Source: Maribacter sp. ACAM166
GTDB lineage: Bacteria; Bacteroidota; Bacteroidia; Flavobacteriales; Flavobacteriaceae
Reading direction: 5' to 3'
NCBI RefSeq assembly: GCF_005771495.1
Contig: NZ_VAUW01000014.1
Location: forward strand, 34,353 to 98,352
DNA length: 64,000 bases
The notes under the pieces are model-generated. The model was given only the letters and a program-made list of their open reading frames with translations, was not told the origin of the DNA and did no database searches. Positions 1-9,582 of the stretch are shown here, piece after piece; the stretch's first letter is position 1, and each line of letters opens with the position of its first letter. The position numbers were made by a program, and so were the translations under genes.

Positions 1-13
1 GAAACAATTAATT

Positions 14-3000
14 TTAAAGCGCTACTTGAGATTTTAGTTTGTTGAACTGAGAAACCAGAGTGGTATATCTTTCCTTTGCATCGTTGCCTATTACTTTGTC
101 AGCATCACCCACGATGTACGATAAATAGGATATTTGGGCAACCAGCATTTGCTGAGGATATGCACCTTCATCATTTTTAAGGGCTTTCAAAACTTTTTCT
201 AGTGTATCTTTCTTTTCTGCACTTTTGGCCTTCTTAAGTTCAATCTCCAAATCTGCCTGCAATTTTCGTACTTCTGATAAAAGGCTGATGACTTTATTTT
301 CAAACACAAGTTGTTCATTGATTGTCGTATTGGAAACTCCCTCCATTTCAAGTCTTGGGTCTATAAGTACCTCAAAAGTTTGCTCTTTAGTTTCTTTTCC
401 TACGGTTAATTTAACAGTATAAACACCGGGGGATACCATTGGGCCATTTTTAAAACTTCGTGATTTCTTATCGCTCCATGCTCCTTTTTGACGCATATCC
501 CATTGAAAACGATTTAGACCTTTCTTGGTTTCTAATTTAGCATCAAAATAGCTAAAAATCATGCTTAGACCCATATCTTCAACTTCTTCTGATGTGGATT
601 TTAATTGAGTAGAATCACTAACTATGGTTGCAATCGAATTCTTATTCGCATCCAAAATTTCCAATTGTACTCCTTTTTTTAATTCCTTAGGTAAGTAATA
701 ATCTATAAGTACACTCGTGGCTGGGTAATTTGGAAAATCACCTGATGCTCTCGGAGTTCTATATCTAATCGTATTATCTGGTTTAAAAAGTATGGGAGTA
801 TCATTTAAATCAACAATTTTCGGATTACGAAGCGAGGTAATATTATCTAATATCCAAAAGCCACGGCCCATCGTACTCACTACCAAATCACCACGGTTAA
901 TTACAATATCGGTAATCGGTGTAACGGGTAGGTTCTGTTGAAATGCTTTCCAATTTTTTCCGTCGTCAAAAGATACAAACATACCAAATTCAGTACCCGC
1001 ATATAATAAACCTGGTATTTTAGGGTCTTCTCGTAATACTTTACTCGTATAATCTGAAGGAATTCCATTGGTAGCCGTACTTATCAACTCCCATGTTATA
1101 CCATAATCTGTAGTTTTATAAAAATAGGGAGTAGTATCTCCTAATAAGTGCCTATCTACTGAAATATATGCCTTAGCGGGGTCGTACTGCGATGGCTCTA
1201 TAGATTCTACCCTACCTCCTTTTAAAAGTTTTTTGGGTGTAACGTTTTCCCATGTTTGCCCTCCATCTCGTGTTATCGATAGTATTCCGTCATTAGAACC
1301 TGTCCAAATCAATCCCTTTTCAAGTTTAGATTCTCTTATGGCATATAACGTACTATAATACTCTTCCCCAGTAATATCTCGTGTTATCGGATTTCCAGAA
1401 ATGACTTGTTTATCTTCTTCAAATGCAGTTAAATCTGGAGAAATTGTTTCCCAAATAACTCCGTCATTTCTAGTCTTGTGAAGATATTGAGAGCCCATAT
1501 ATACAACGTTCGGGTCATGTGGTGAAACATGAATTGGTGCAATACGCTGAAATCTATACTTTAAATCTTTAGGATTATGACCATAAATGTTAGATGCTCC
1601 AATTGAATACTCACGATTAGCTCCGGTTATCTTATTGAAAACACTAAAGCGACCCTTACAATTATTATAGACAACGTTATGGTCGCCTGGTTTCGGAATT
1701 GACGGTCCGGTTTCGCAACCACCAACTTCTATCATAACTTGTGTGCCATGGGGTGATGTGCCACTTGGCGATGAGCTTGGTATTGCAATTGTACTATTGT
1801 CTTGTTGGGCGCCATAAATCCAATAAGGATATTGGTCATCTACTGCTACTTGGTAAATTTCTGCCGTAGGTTGATTGAATTGTGAAGACCAGGTTTTTCC
1901 ACCATTATGCGATACATTGGCACCACCATCATTACACTGAATTAGTAAATCTGGATTATTCGGATTGAGCCATATATCATGATTATCTCCATGAGGAACT
2001 GACATGAGTTCCCAATTTTTACCACCATCTTTTGATTTCAATAATGGATTGGCGTTAGAGAATACAATATCAGGATTAGTTGGGTCTACTTCGATATTCG
2101 TATAATAAAAGGGTCTGTTTACAAGGCCTTTTTTACTCGAAGTCTGTGTGAACGACTTTCCTTGATCAACTGATTTATAAACCCCGCCTTCTTTTCCAGG
2201 AGCCTCTATCACGGCATATAAAATGCTAGAGTCAGTTGCTGAAACGGCTAAATCTATTTTACCAATTAACCCTTTTGGTAAACCGTCTTCAAGCTTTATC
2301 CAATCCTTACCTCCATTAACAGATTTATAGATACCACCTTCTTTATTCTCTCCTCCTGAATCTATTGTCCACGGGGTTCGTTGCGCTTTCCATGCAGCTG
2401 CATAAACCACATTAGGGTTGCCTGGCAATAGTTCAAGGTCTGCGAAACCGGTTTTGTTAGAAACAAATAAAACCTTCTCCCAAGTTATACCACCATCTAT
2501 AGTTTTATAAATACCACGTTCTTCGTTTGGTTTAAATGCATTACCGATAGCTGCTACCCAAACAATATTACTGTTGGTAGGGTCAATTTCGACGGCACCA
2601 ATCTGCCCGATTTTTTCAAGGCCGATATGACTCCATGTTTTACCTGCATCAATCGATTTATAAACACCTTTTCCACTGATAACATTACTACGAAGTCCGT
2701 CAGAACCCGTACCTACATAAACAATATTTGGGTCGTTAACAGCTACTTCAATAGCTCCGATGGAAGGAGTGTCGAAAAATCCGTCAGAAATATTGTTCCA
2801 ATTAGTTCCATAATCATCAGATTTCCATACTCCCGCACCCGAGGCACCTAAATAAAATGTACCAGGCATCATCGGAGTACCTGTTACGGTAGTTACCCGG
2901 CCACCTCTTGAGGGACCGATAGTACGGTACTCAAAAGCTGAGAAATCTTGGGGTAGTACCGTTGTTGAAATAAATAAGAATGTAGAAATCGAAAGGATAC

Positions 3001-3016
3001 GAAATAAGGTCTTCAT
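14..3016 (-). CDS. Secreted BNR/VPS10-type beta-propeller protein
   Basis: 1000-residue exported protein with a signal peptide (about residues 1-22, hydrophobic core ending near LPQ). At least nine Asp-box motifs of the S/T-x-D-x-G-x-T/N-W type (for example SIDAGKTW, TRDGGQTW, SFDDGKNW) are spread over residues 60-700, which is the signature of sortilin/VPS10 or BNR-repeat propellers related to sialidases and xyloglucanases. The last 250 residues are not propeller-like and become charged and helical. No type IX secretion C-terminal domain is evident. Such propellers occur in both glycosidases and binding proteins, and no catalytic pair is recognisable, so enzymatic activity is not claimed. 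The gene is complete; its TAA lies 14 bases from the window edge. Confidence 0.85.
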   Translation of the reverse strand: MKTLFRILSISTFLFISTTVLPQDFSAFEYRTIGPSRGGRVTTVTGTPMMPGTFYLGASGAGVWKSDDYGTNWNNISDGFFDTPSIGAIEVAVNDPNIVYVGTGSDGLRSNVISGKGVYKSIDAGKTWSHIGLEKIGQIGAVEIDPTNSNIVWVAAIGNAFKPNEERGIYKTIDGGITWEKVLFVSNKTGFADLELLPGNPNVVYAAAWKAQRTPWTIDSGGENKEGGIYKSVNGGKDWIKLEDGLPKGLIGKIDLAVSATDSSILYAVIEAPGKEGGVYKSVDQGKSFTQTSSKKGLVNRPFYYTNIEVDPTNPDIVFSNANPLLKSKDGGKNWELMSVPHGDNHDIWLNPNNPDLLIQCNDGGANVSHNGGKTWSSQFNQPTAEIYQVAVDDQYPYWIYGAQQDNSTIAIPSSSPSGTSPHGTQVMIEVGGCETGPSIPKPGDHNVVYNNCKGRFSVFNKITGANREYSIGASNIYGHNPKDLKYRFQRIAPIHVSPHDPNVVYMGSQYLHKTRNDGVIWETISPDLTAFEEDKQVISGNPITRDITGEEYYSTLYAIRESKLEKGLIWTGSNDGILSITRDGGQTWENVTPKKLLKGGRVESIEPSQYDPAKAYISVDRHLLGDTTPYFYKTTDYGITWELISTATNGIPSDYTSKVLREDPKIPGLLYAGTEFGMFVSFDDGKNWKAFQQNLPVTPITDIVINRGDLVVSTMGRGFWILDNITSLRNPKIVDLNDTPILFKPDNTIRYRTPRASGDFPNYPATSVLIDYYLPKELKKGVQLEILDANKNSIATIVSDSTQLKSTSEEVEDMGLSMIFSYFDAKLETKKGLNRFQWDMRQKGAWSDKKSRSFKNGPMVSPGVYTVKLTVGKETKEQTFEVLIDPRLEMEGVSNTTINEQLVFENKVISLLSEVRKLQADLEIELKKAKSAEKKDTLEKVLKALKNDEGAYPQQMLVAQISYLSYIVGDADKVIGNDAKERYTTLVSQFNKLKSQVAL

Positions 3017-3224
3017 TTAGCTTAAATAATAGATTGGTTAAAATCTAAAGTTACTTAAACTGATACGCAAAACATAGACGAGTCATCATTTTTACGATTT
3101 TTTTAATCTTGTTGAATTAAATATAGTATTAACTTAAAATAGAAATTCGAATTTAGGATGTATTGTAGCCTTAGCAAAATTTAAGTTAAATCGCTCTTTT
3201 TCATATAAGCGTGCAGTAATATAT

Positions 3225-4775
3225 CTACCAATCAATCGGAAAATAGTCTTTTAAGAACTTACCACACCAATGTTTACCAGTATTGATTCCATCGAATAAA
3301 GGATCTAATACCCTTGCGGCTCCGTCAACAATATCTAATGGAGGTTGAAAATCATGAACTTCCTGTTTCATTTTAGCAAGCTCAGCGGGGTCTTCATCAG
3401 TAACCCATCCTGTGTCTACAGCATTCATAAAGATGCCATCTTTAGCCAATTCACCAGAAGCGGTATGCGTAAGCATGTTTAATGCTGCTTTTGCCATATT
3501 GGTGTGTGGATGGCGCGATTCTTTGAAAAAACGGTGGAATTTACCTTCCATGGCTGTAACATTAATAATATGCTTTTTTCCGGTTTTTTCTTTTTTCATA
3601 AGGTCTGCCAAACGGTTGCAAAGCACAAACGGAGCTACGGAATTTACTAACTGAACTTCAATCATTTCGGTGGTTTCTATTTCACCTAATTTTAATCGCC
3701 AGCTATTTGTTTTACGTAAATCTACTTGTTGTAAATCTGCATCTAGTTCTCCTGTCGGGAATACTTCTTGTGCGACCAAGGCATTATCAAAACTATATGG
3801 AATTTGAGAAAGCTTGGCAGATGCACGTAAACCAATACCTGGCTCAGGTCCGTGCCAAGTAACCGGCATATTTTGATTTGGGGAAGCTTTTGTACTAAAC
3901 GCTTTTAGTTCATCAATACATTCTTGATGATCACTCAATACCATTTGGGCAAATTTTGGTAACGCTGAAACTGGGCGTTCCTCATTTTCCATTAAATGGT
4001 GGTAAAATCCAGCGGGCCTACGTACCGTTTGTGCCGCATTATTGATTAAGATATCTAACGTGTCATATTGTTGCTCTATAAAGTTGCAAAAGATTTCAAC
4101 GCTAGGAATATGGCGCAAATCAAGACCATGTATTTTTAACCGATGGCCCCACTCCATAAAATCTTCTTCTTTTGAAAAACGAAGCGCAGAATCTACGGGA
4201 AAACGCGTTGTTGCAATAACAGTTGCTCCACCACGTAAAAGCATTAAGGTAATATGATAACCAATCTTTAAGCGAGAGCCAGTAATAATGGCTACTTGGC
4301 CTTTTACTTTAGCGTTTTGGAACCGTTTGGCATAATTGAAATCCCCACAGTCCGTGCACATCGTATCATAAAAATGATGGAGCTTCGTAAACTCCGTCTT
4401 ACAGACATAACAATTACGAGGTGTTGCGAGCTCTGGTAATTCTTTATTTTCAAGTTCGGCAGTAGGCAATAATTTTGGAGCAACAAAAACGTGGGCTTCT
4501 CGTGCACTTCGTATTCCTGTTTCTTTTCGTGCATGTTTATCACGGACCGCCTGTTTACGTTTAGCATTCTTCTTAGCATCCTTCACCCTTCTAGAAAACT
4601 CTTGCCTACTAGGCCTTGAAAGTTGCCCTGCTGCTTTAATGAGCTCAATTCTTCTATCTTCTGGAATTTCGAAAATTTGATTTGTATCCGTAACTAACCT
4701 ATTTAAAATAGCTATACAATTTTCAATCTCCGATAAATCGATATCAGATTCGTTTTCGTGCTGGTTTTCCTTCAT
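3225..4775 (-). CDS. SDR-family protein with N-terminal Cys4 knuckle
   Basis: 516 residues, about twice a classical short-chain dehydrogenase. Residues 1-110 are charged and helical. CxxC pairs at 122/125 and 140/143 look like a zinc knuckle. A Rossmann domain follows with a modified glycine motif TGSRLKIG (165-172) and NNAAQ (245-249). The catalytic YxxxK position reads TNMAK (425-429): the lysine is kept but tyrosine is threonine. About 100 extra residues (250-370) separate NNAA from the C-terminal half. Known SDRs need the tyrosine for hydride transfer, so this may be a non-classical or non-catalytic member. It lies just downstream of the 4812-6113 helicase gene on the same strand and may be cotranscribed with it. 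Confidence 0.8.
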   Translation of the reverse strand: MKENQHENESDIDLSEIENCIAILNRLVTDTNQIFEIPEDRRIELIKAAGQLSRPSRQEFSRRVKDAKKNAKRKQAVRDKHARKETGIRSAREAHVFVAPKLLPTAELENKELPELATPRNCYVCKTEFTKLHHFYDTMCTDCGDFNYAKRFQNAKVKGQVAIITGSRLKIGYHITLMLLRGGATVIATTRFPVDSALRFSKEEDFMEWGHRLKIHGLDLRHIPSVEIFCNFIEQQYDTLDILINNAAQTVRRPAGFYHHLMENEERPVSALPKFAQMVLSDHQECIDELKAFSTKASPNQNMPVTWHGPEPGIGLRASAKLSQIPYSFDNALVAQEVFPTGELDADLQQVDLRKTNSWRLKLGEIETTEMIEVQLVNSVAPFVLCNRLADLMKKEKTGKKHIINVTAMEGKFHRFFKESRHPHTNMAKAALNMLTHTASGELAKDGIFMNAVDTGWVTDEDPAELAKMKQEVHDFQPPLDIVDGAARVLDPLFDGINTGKHWCGKFLKDYFPIDW

Positions 4776-4811
4776 TTTACTACCTATAAAAGGGATAAAA
4801 TACTTTTTTGA

Positions 4812-6113
4812 TTAAAGTATGGTAATGCGGACTTTTTTCTTTTTTAACCTGGAATTATTCAACTGCGCCGATAGTTGACTTGCCTTAGCTTTCGGTACGG
4901 CAACAAATGCACAATCTTGCTTTAATTCTATGGTACCTAATTGATCTTTGTTTAACCCACCTTGTTTGAAAAATAAGCCTGCAATATCTCCCTTGGAAAT
5001 CTTATCTTTTCGTCCACCAGATATAAATAAAGTATCCCAGTAAGGTTCTCCAATAACTGTTTTTTTAGTGATATCAATTCCTCTAGATTTCGGAATGAAT
5101 TCTGGTAATGATTCTTTATCCCATCTCAAAACGTAGGCAGTGCCAGATTCATTGACACGAGCCGTTCTTCCATTACGATGCGTAAATTCTTCTGTGTGAT
5201 GTGGTAGCTCAAAATGAATAATAAACTTTAATTCGGGTATATCGATACCCCTAGCGGCCAAATCGGTAGCTACCAATATTCTACTACTACCATTTCTAAA
5301 TTTTATCAGCGCGCGTTCTCGGTCTTTTTGTTCCATGCCGCCAGAAAAGCATTCGTGCTGTAAACGTTGTTTAGCTAAATAAGTGCTTATTAGCTCAATA
5401 CTATCTTTGTAATTACAGAAAATAATACCAGGTTCTTCCCCTATAAACCTTAGTAACTGTTCTAAGGTTTTTAGTTTATCCTTATCTGGGGAGACTACAG
5501 TTTTAATAGTTAATTGAGAAGGTGTTTCCGTTTTTAGGTAATTAATTCGCCGAGGATTTTCCATCCCAACAAATTTTGGAATTTTTACACCTTCGGTAGC
5601 CGACGTTAAAATCCGTTTGCTTAGATGAGCCAGATCGCTCAAAATCTCGGTCATTTCCTCTTCAAAACCAACTTCTAAAGATTTATCGAACTCATCTAAT
5701 ACTAAAGTGGTGATACTATTTTTTGTAAAACGGTCTGCAATAAAATGGTCTAATATTCTTCCTGGAGTACCTATAAGTATGGCAGGGGTATGTTTTAGTT
5801 CAATCTTATCTTTAGATATGGGTCGCCCGCCATAAATAGCATTGACCTTAAAACCTGAACCTAAATTACGAATAACCTGTTCGATTTGAATCGCCAATTC
5901 TCGGGAAGGCACCAATATCAAAACTTGAACTTCTGGATTATCATGGTCCAAAAGTTCTATAATAGGTAATAGGAAAGCTAAAGTTTTCCCAGTACCAGTT
6001 GGTGATAAAATGATTGTATTTGCCGTACTAGTAATCACACTAATCGCTTCCTCCTGCATAGGATTCAACGCATCAATATTCAATTTTGATAAAATCTCTT
6101 GTTGATTTTTCAT
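4812..6113 (-). CDS. DEAD-box RNA helicase, DbpA-like
   Basis: 433-residue ATP-dependent RNA helicase. Motif I is SPTGTGKT (37-44), Q-motif region NPMQ (17-20), motif II DEFD (140-143) instead of DEAD, motif III SAT (170-172), and motif VI HRNGRTAR near 311-318. The C-terminal 70 residues (KGDIAGLFFKQGGL onward) match the DbpA RNA-binding fold that recruits DbpA-type helicases to 23S rRNA hairpin 92. A role in large-subunit ribosome assembly is inferred from the family, not shown here. Ala to Phe in motif II is a conservative departure known in some DEAD-box relatives; the catalytic acidic residues are retained. The gene lies upstream of the SDR gene with a 36-bp gap. Confidence 0.85.
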   Translation of the reverse strand: MKNQQEILSKLNIDALNPMQEEAISVITSTANTIILSPTGTGKTLAFLLPIIELLDHDNPEVQVLILVPSRELAIQIEQVIRNLGSGFKVNAIYGGRPISKDKIELKHTPAILIGTPGRILDHFIADRFTKNSITTLVLDEFDKSLEVGFEEEMTEILSDLAHLSKRILTSATEGVKIPKFVGMENPRRINYLKTETPSQLTIKTVVSPDKDKLKTLEQLLRFIGEEPGIIFCNYKDSIELISTYLAKQRLQHECFSGGMEQKDRERALIKFRNGSSRILVATDLAARGIDIPELKFIIHFELPHHTEEFTHRNGRTARVNESGTAYVLRWDKESLPEFIPKSRGIDITKKTVIGEPYWDTLFISGGRKDKISKGDIAGLFFKQGGLNKDQLGTIELKQDCAFVAVPKAKASQLSAQLNNSRLKKKKVRITIL

Positions 6114-6147
6114 GCGATTTCTCTGGCTATTTACGTGTATTTAAATA

Positions 6148-6597
6148 CTAGGCCTCTTGAAGGTCACGTTTAGATTTTCTGAAAATATAATTAGGATAAA
6201 TACTTCGTTTAGCAAAACGATTTAACTTATTGGAATTAATCATTTTCTGAAAAATAGGTTTTGTTACTCCGAAATACTCGTACGTAGAACCATCTAAATA
6301 GGTGATTTCCAATACAAGTCCGCTATGTTGGTAGTCTGCTATACCAGAGTTGTTTATGGTCTCTTGATAAACATCATTGTTGGCTTCTATAGTTTCTGGA
6401 GCTATACTGACCAAAAAATGATAACCATCAATAATACGACGACTCTCTACTTCGGCTTCTTCACGTTTCTCATCACCTTCTTGAAACTTGTCTGGATGCC
6501 ATTCTTTAACTAAATTTCTATAGGTGGACTTAAGGGCTTTAAGTTCAATTTCCTTTTCAACTCCAAAGAGTTTTTTGTATTCATTAATACGCTTCAT
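6148..6597 (-). CDS. J-domain protein with C-terminal KTSC domain
   Basis: 149 residues if translation starts at the ATG at 6597 (MKRINEYKKLFG); an in-frame ATG at 6621 would add eight residues. The N-terminal half is a J domain with helix II LKSTYRNLVKEW followed by the HPD tripeptide that stimulates DnaK ATPase. The C-terminal half (SGLVLEITYLDGSTYEYFGV onward) is a KTSC domain, a small beta-rich module linked to nucleic-acid or lysyl-tRNA-synthetase-associated proteins. No zinc-finger or substrate-binding DnaJ domains are present, so it is a specialised co-chaperone rather than DnaJ. Function beyond DnaK stimulation is unknown. Confidence 0.75.
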   Translation of the reverse strand: MKRINEYKKLFGVEKEIELKALKSTYRNLVKEWHPDKFQEGDEKREEAEVESRRIIDGYHFLVSIAPETIEANNDVYQETINNSGIADYQHSGLVLEITYLDGSTYEYFGVTKPIFQKMINSNKLNRFAKRSIYPNYIFRKSKRDLQEA

Positions 6598-6664
6598 AAT
6601 ACGATTTTTTTGCGGCTGCAAAACTACATCTTTATTTTAGACCGAAGGGTGAAATTTGGTAATA

Positions 6665-6694
6665 AAAAAGCCCTTCGCGATGGAAGGGCTTTTT
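6665..6694 (-). terminator. Intrinsic terminator of the cold-shock gene
   Basis: A perfect 12-bp stem (AAAAAGCCCTTC at 6665-6676 with GAAGGGCTTTTT at 6683-6694) encloses a 6-nt loop. On the minus strand it ends in a U tract, and it lies 24 bp past the cold-shock stop codon. Confidence 0.9.
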
Positions 6695-6717
6695 CTTAAA
6701 CTAGAAAGTATGTATGT

Positions 6718-6909
6718 TTAAATAACTTTTACGTTCACTGCGTTTAATCCTTTGTTACCTTCTTGAAGATCGAACTCAACTTCATCGCCTTCGCGAATTT
6801 CATCTACTAATCCAGAAATGTGTACAAAGTGGTCTTTTTCAACACCTTCTTCAGTGATAAAACCAAAGCCTTTTGTGTCGTTGAAAAATTTTACTGTTCC
6901 TTTACTCAT
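6718..6909 (-). CDS. Cold-shock protein, CspA family
   Basis: 63-residue single-domain OB-fold RNA/DNA chaperone. RNP1 KGFGFI (13-18) and an RNP2-like HFVHIS (27-32) carry the aromatic nucleic-acid-binding surface; the usual DVFVH is here DHFVH. The length is typical of free-standing Csp proteins. It is a monocistronic unit with its own terminator and an unusually long AT-rich leader. A second cold-shock-domain gene lies at 27422-27880. Confidence 0.92.
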   Translation of the reverse strand: MSKGTVKFFNDTKGFGFITEEGVEKDHFVHISGLVDEIREGDEVEFDLQEGNKGLNAVNVKVI

Positions 6910-6945
6910 TGTAATGTATTTTAATTTATTATACTATTATAAGTG

Positions 6946-6974
6946 CAAAGATGACTCCAAAACTTGACATACAA
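6946..6974 (-). promoter_or_regulatory. Candidate promoter of the cold-shock gene
   Basis: On the minus strand TTG (6974-6972) is followed after 18 nt by CATCTTTG (6953-6946). This is close to the Bacteroidota TTG-N19-21-TAnnTTTG promoter pattern, with one mismatch in the -7 element and one base short in the spacer. It predicts a leader of roughly 30-40 nt. Confidence 0.4.
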
Positions 6975-7031
6975 GGTTTAAAGTGTATTTAAATTCTTTT
7001 TTTGGCAAATATTTAAGATTTACACCAATTC

Positions 7032-8342
7032 TTACTTCTTTTGGTCAGCCAACCACTCCATAATAGTTACCCTTCTACCGTTTAAAACTATAGGTTTCTG
7101 GTTGAAATCAAAATCAGCATCATTTGCATGCGAATAAATCCAAGACCAATGACCAGGAAAGTAATAGTCCTTTCCACCATAAAAACCGGTTAAATCAATT
7201 ACATGGTTATAGAAAGAGAAATGCACATTAGGCGCACCAGCAGCAATCAGTCTTTTATATAGTGGCACTACGGTTTCATCTGGTAGTGTTGTGGTATCGT
7301 CTTTTGAATGTATAAACCAAATAGGTACCTCTTTAATTAGATTAATTTGTTCATCAGTAATATATTGATTTTGAAATGCCAATGCACTGATATAACCTGC
7401 AGCAAAGTAATCGGGATGCTCAAATAGTAATTTTAAACTCATATAACCTCCATTTGAACAACCGCCTATATAAATTCTATTGCTATCGATTTGTGGGTGT
7501 TCAGCAGCATAATTTTTAATTAAATCAAATAACGCTTTATAATAGATATCGTCTTTATCTCCCCTAGTATGCTCCCCCGATGAACTTTGCATCCAAAATG
7601 TAGGTGATTGTGGAACTAAAACATAAGCGCCACCAAAAATAGACTGTATCTCATTGGTAGCATAATTGGTCGCTTTGTTTGCAATTAAAGCAATGCTTGG
7701 GTCAGTGCCACCTTCTCCACCACCATGAAGCCAAATAATTAAAGGTGATTTTTTAGCAGTGACTTTAGGTGTAAATGACCCATAGGTTAATGATATTCCA
7801 TTTTTGGTATATGTTCCTTTTAAATCAAACCTATCCAGATCTGGATAAATTCGAGCAGTTTCGTTGTCCCAAACCATTGATGATGGTGAATGGGTAACTT
7901 TCAAGTTGTACTGAATCCATTGATTACTGCCCCTACCATCTTTAAATACATATTTGATTGGAGAATCTAATGGATTATTAGGATGTACCAGTAAAACCAA
8001 ACTCACATGATTACCTTCCGCAATTCTATTTCCCCTTTCATCAGATACGTAGGCAAATAAGATTTCCCTTTTACCCTTTGCTTCTGCCGGTTTCATTTCC
8101 ACGCCTTCAGCACTTCTTTTCACCGCAACTGTAAAGTCTGATGCAGCTATTTCAGAAAACATTTTAGACATTGGTATCACTACTTTTTTCACTGCAGGTC
8201 CCCAGTCGTGCCCTTCTAAAATCAATGTATAATTTCCCGCTATATAATTAGTTGATTTTAAGGTCTGTGGTTGACTAGCTAAAAGTGGAGGGTGTTGAAA
8301 AATTAATAAAAGGAATAAAAAGGATACGAGGCTTTTTTTCAT
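7032..8342 (-). CDS. Secreted alpha/beta-hydrolase esterase
   Basis: 436 residues with a signal peptide (1-23). An N-terminal beta-sandwich (about 30-185) is followed by an alpha/beta-hydrolase fold. The oxyanion region is WLHGGGEGG (204-212), the nucleophile elbow GGCSNGGY has Ser296, an acidic residue lies in SKDDTT, and the likely catalytic His is in GHWSW near the C-terminus. This arrangement matches PHB-depolymerase/feruloyl-esterase-like prolyl-oligopeptidase relatives with an esterase Ig-like N-domain. The substrate is unknown; an extracellular ester is inferred from export. It is transcribed alone, away from the cold-shock gene. Confidence 0.8.
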   Translation of the reverse strand: MKKSLVSFLFLLLIFQHPPLLASQPQTLKSTNYIAGNYTLILEGHDWGPAVKKVVIPMSKMFSEIAASDFTVAVKRSAEGVEMKPAEAKGKREILFAYVSDERGNRIAEGNHVSLVLLVHPNNPLDSPIKYVFKDGRGSNQWIQYNLKVTHSPSSMVWDNETARIYPDLDRFDLKGTYTKNGISLTYGSFTPKVTAKKSPLIIWLHGGGEGGTDPSIALIANKATNYATNEIQSIFGGAYVLVPQSPTFWMQSSSGEHTRGDKDDIYYKALFDLIKNYAAEHPQIDSNRIYIGGCSNGGYMSLKLLFEHPDYFAAGYISALAFQNQYITDEQINLIKEVPIWFIHSKDDTTTLPDETVVPLYKRLIAAGAPNVHFSFYNHVIDLTGFYGGKDYYFPGHWSWIYSHANDADFDFNQKPIVLNGRRVTIMEWLADQKK

Positions 8343-8475
8343 GATTTGAAGTATTTACTATAGTTATAGTAAGGTACTATTTTTAGGGTAAAACTTGAAA
8401 TGTATTCTTGCCTCATTATTATAGAAAAATATACCCTCAAGGACCATAAAAATGATTAACTTGAAAATAAAAACT

Positions 8476-8643
8476 ATGTTCGGTCTATTTAAAAAGAAAT
8501 CAGAAAAAGAGAAATTACAGGAACTACATAAAAAGCTACTAAAAGAAGCCTACGAATTATCTACGCAAAATAGGTCAAAGAGCGATGATAAAGCTGCAGA
8601 GGCGGATAAAATAATGAAACAGATTGAAGCTTTGGATAGCTAG
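8476..8643 (+). CDS. Lacal_2735 family small protein
   Basis: 55-residue highly charged helical protein starting MFGLFKKKSEKEKLQ. It contains a predicted coiled coil with the ELSTxNRxxSD pattern typical of the Lacal_2735 family, which is common in Flavobacteriia and has no known function. An in-frame ATG at 8452 would add eight residues, but the conserved family start is MFGLF. Confidence 0.75.
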   Translation: MFGLFKKKSEKEKLQELHKKLLKEAYELSTQNRSKSDDKAAEADKIMKQIEALDS

Positions 8644-8733
8644 CCTGTTTACGAATTATTTGAATATTCATAGGTAATTAATATTTTGATAAATTCGGGT
8701 ACTCTACAAATACACCTATATATCAAAATACTC

Positions 8734-9561
8734 ATGATTAAATTTTCTATGCTTAAGTGTGGCATGTTTACTATTAACCAGTACGCATACGAATGCGCAA
8801 GAACCAAAACTTAATTTAGCCAAAGATATATTACTGGTCCAGTTTGATTCGAAGACCGATGTTGATGATCTTCATTCAATAGCTAATTTTGTGACACTTT
8901 TAGAATATTCTAATTATAGTGACTTGAACTATCATGTCATTGCAGGTGCTTACGGTATACAAGAAGGGTTATAATTACCCTCTAACGAGTTGATGAAATT
9001 GGTTTTTAATAAAAATTGGTCAGATGCCCATAACAAAAGGGGTAAGGTAGTTAATACAATAGTAAAAAAAGCTCATGAAATTATTAAAATTGGAAGTTGA
9101 GTATGGGTTTCCGAAGCAGGACAATCTGACTTTACAACAGCATGGGTTAAGAAAGTAGCAAATATAAATCTAACACTAAACATAAAAGCAAAAAACATGT
9201 AGTTCAGCATAGTGATTGGAACGAATCAGTTACAGAACTAAGTTAGTTTACTTTTGTTCAGAATAATATGGATTATCATAAGATACCTGAGGGCAATGCG
9301 GTAGGTAACGGTACACCTTGGTTTAGATCTGAAAGAAAGGTGAGTTAGGAAAGCGTATTAAATAATGAACAGCTCACTCTATTATGGAATACAGCTATAC
9401 GTTTAGGAAATGTATACAACGAAAAAAATGGTCATTACTTAAATGAATCAATTGCTAAAGGTGGATTAGATTTTTCTGATTTACCGAAAGTATGCTACAT
9501 CTTAAACCTTACTGATTCTAAAGATGGCTATGCATTTTTTGAGTACTTCAAAGTACACTAG
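8734..9561 (+). pseudogene. Decayed nucleoside-hydrolase-like secreted protein
   Basis: Remnant of a roughly 270-codon gene. The signal peptide starts at ATG 8734 (MIKFSMLK), then a frameshift near 8758 leads to VACLLLTSTHTNAQ. The next block has the Asp cluster FDSKTDVDDLHSIA expected at the start of nucleoside-hydrolase-like proteins, and NYHVIAGAYGIQEGL. In-frame stops follow at 8972-8974 and about 9098. A second frameshift lies near 9170 and two TAG codons are near 9243 and 9346. Recognisable protein continues between lesions (VSEAGQSDFTTAWVKK, QHSDWNESV, HYLNESIAKGGLDFSD) up to TAG 9559-9561. At least six independent lesions show long-standing decay. The family assignment rests on the Asp cluster and overall resemblance. 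Confidence 0.75.
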
Positions 9562-9582
9562 TAATCCAAAAATATATGCTAC

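Noticed and set aside
14..3016. Type IX secretion C-terminal domain on the BNR protein and other exported proteins
   Set aside because: The C-termini are charged helices without the conserved beta-sandwich motifs; none in this window shows a clear T9SS signal.
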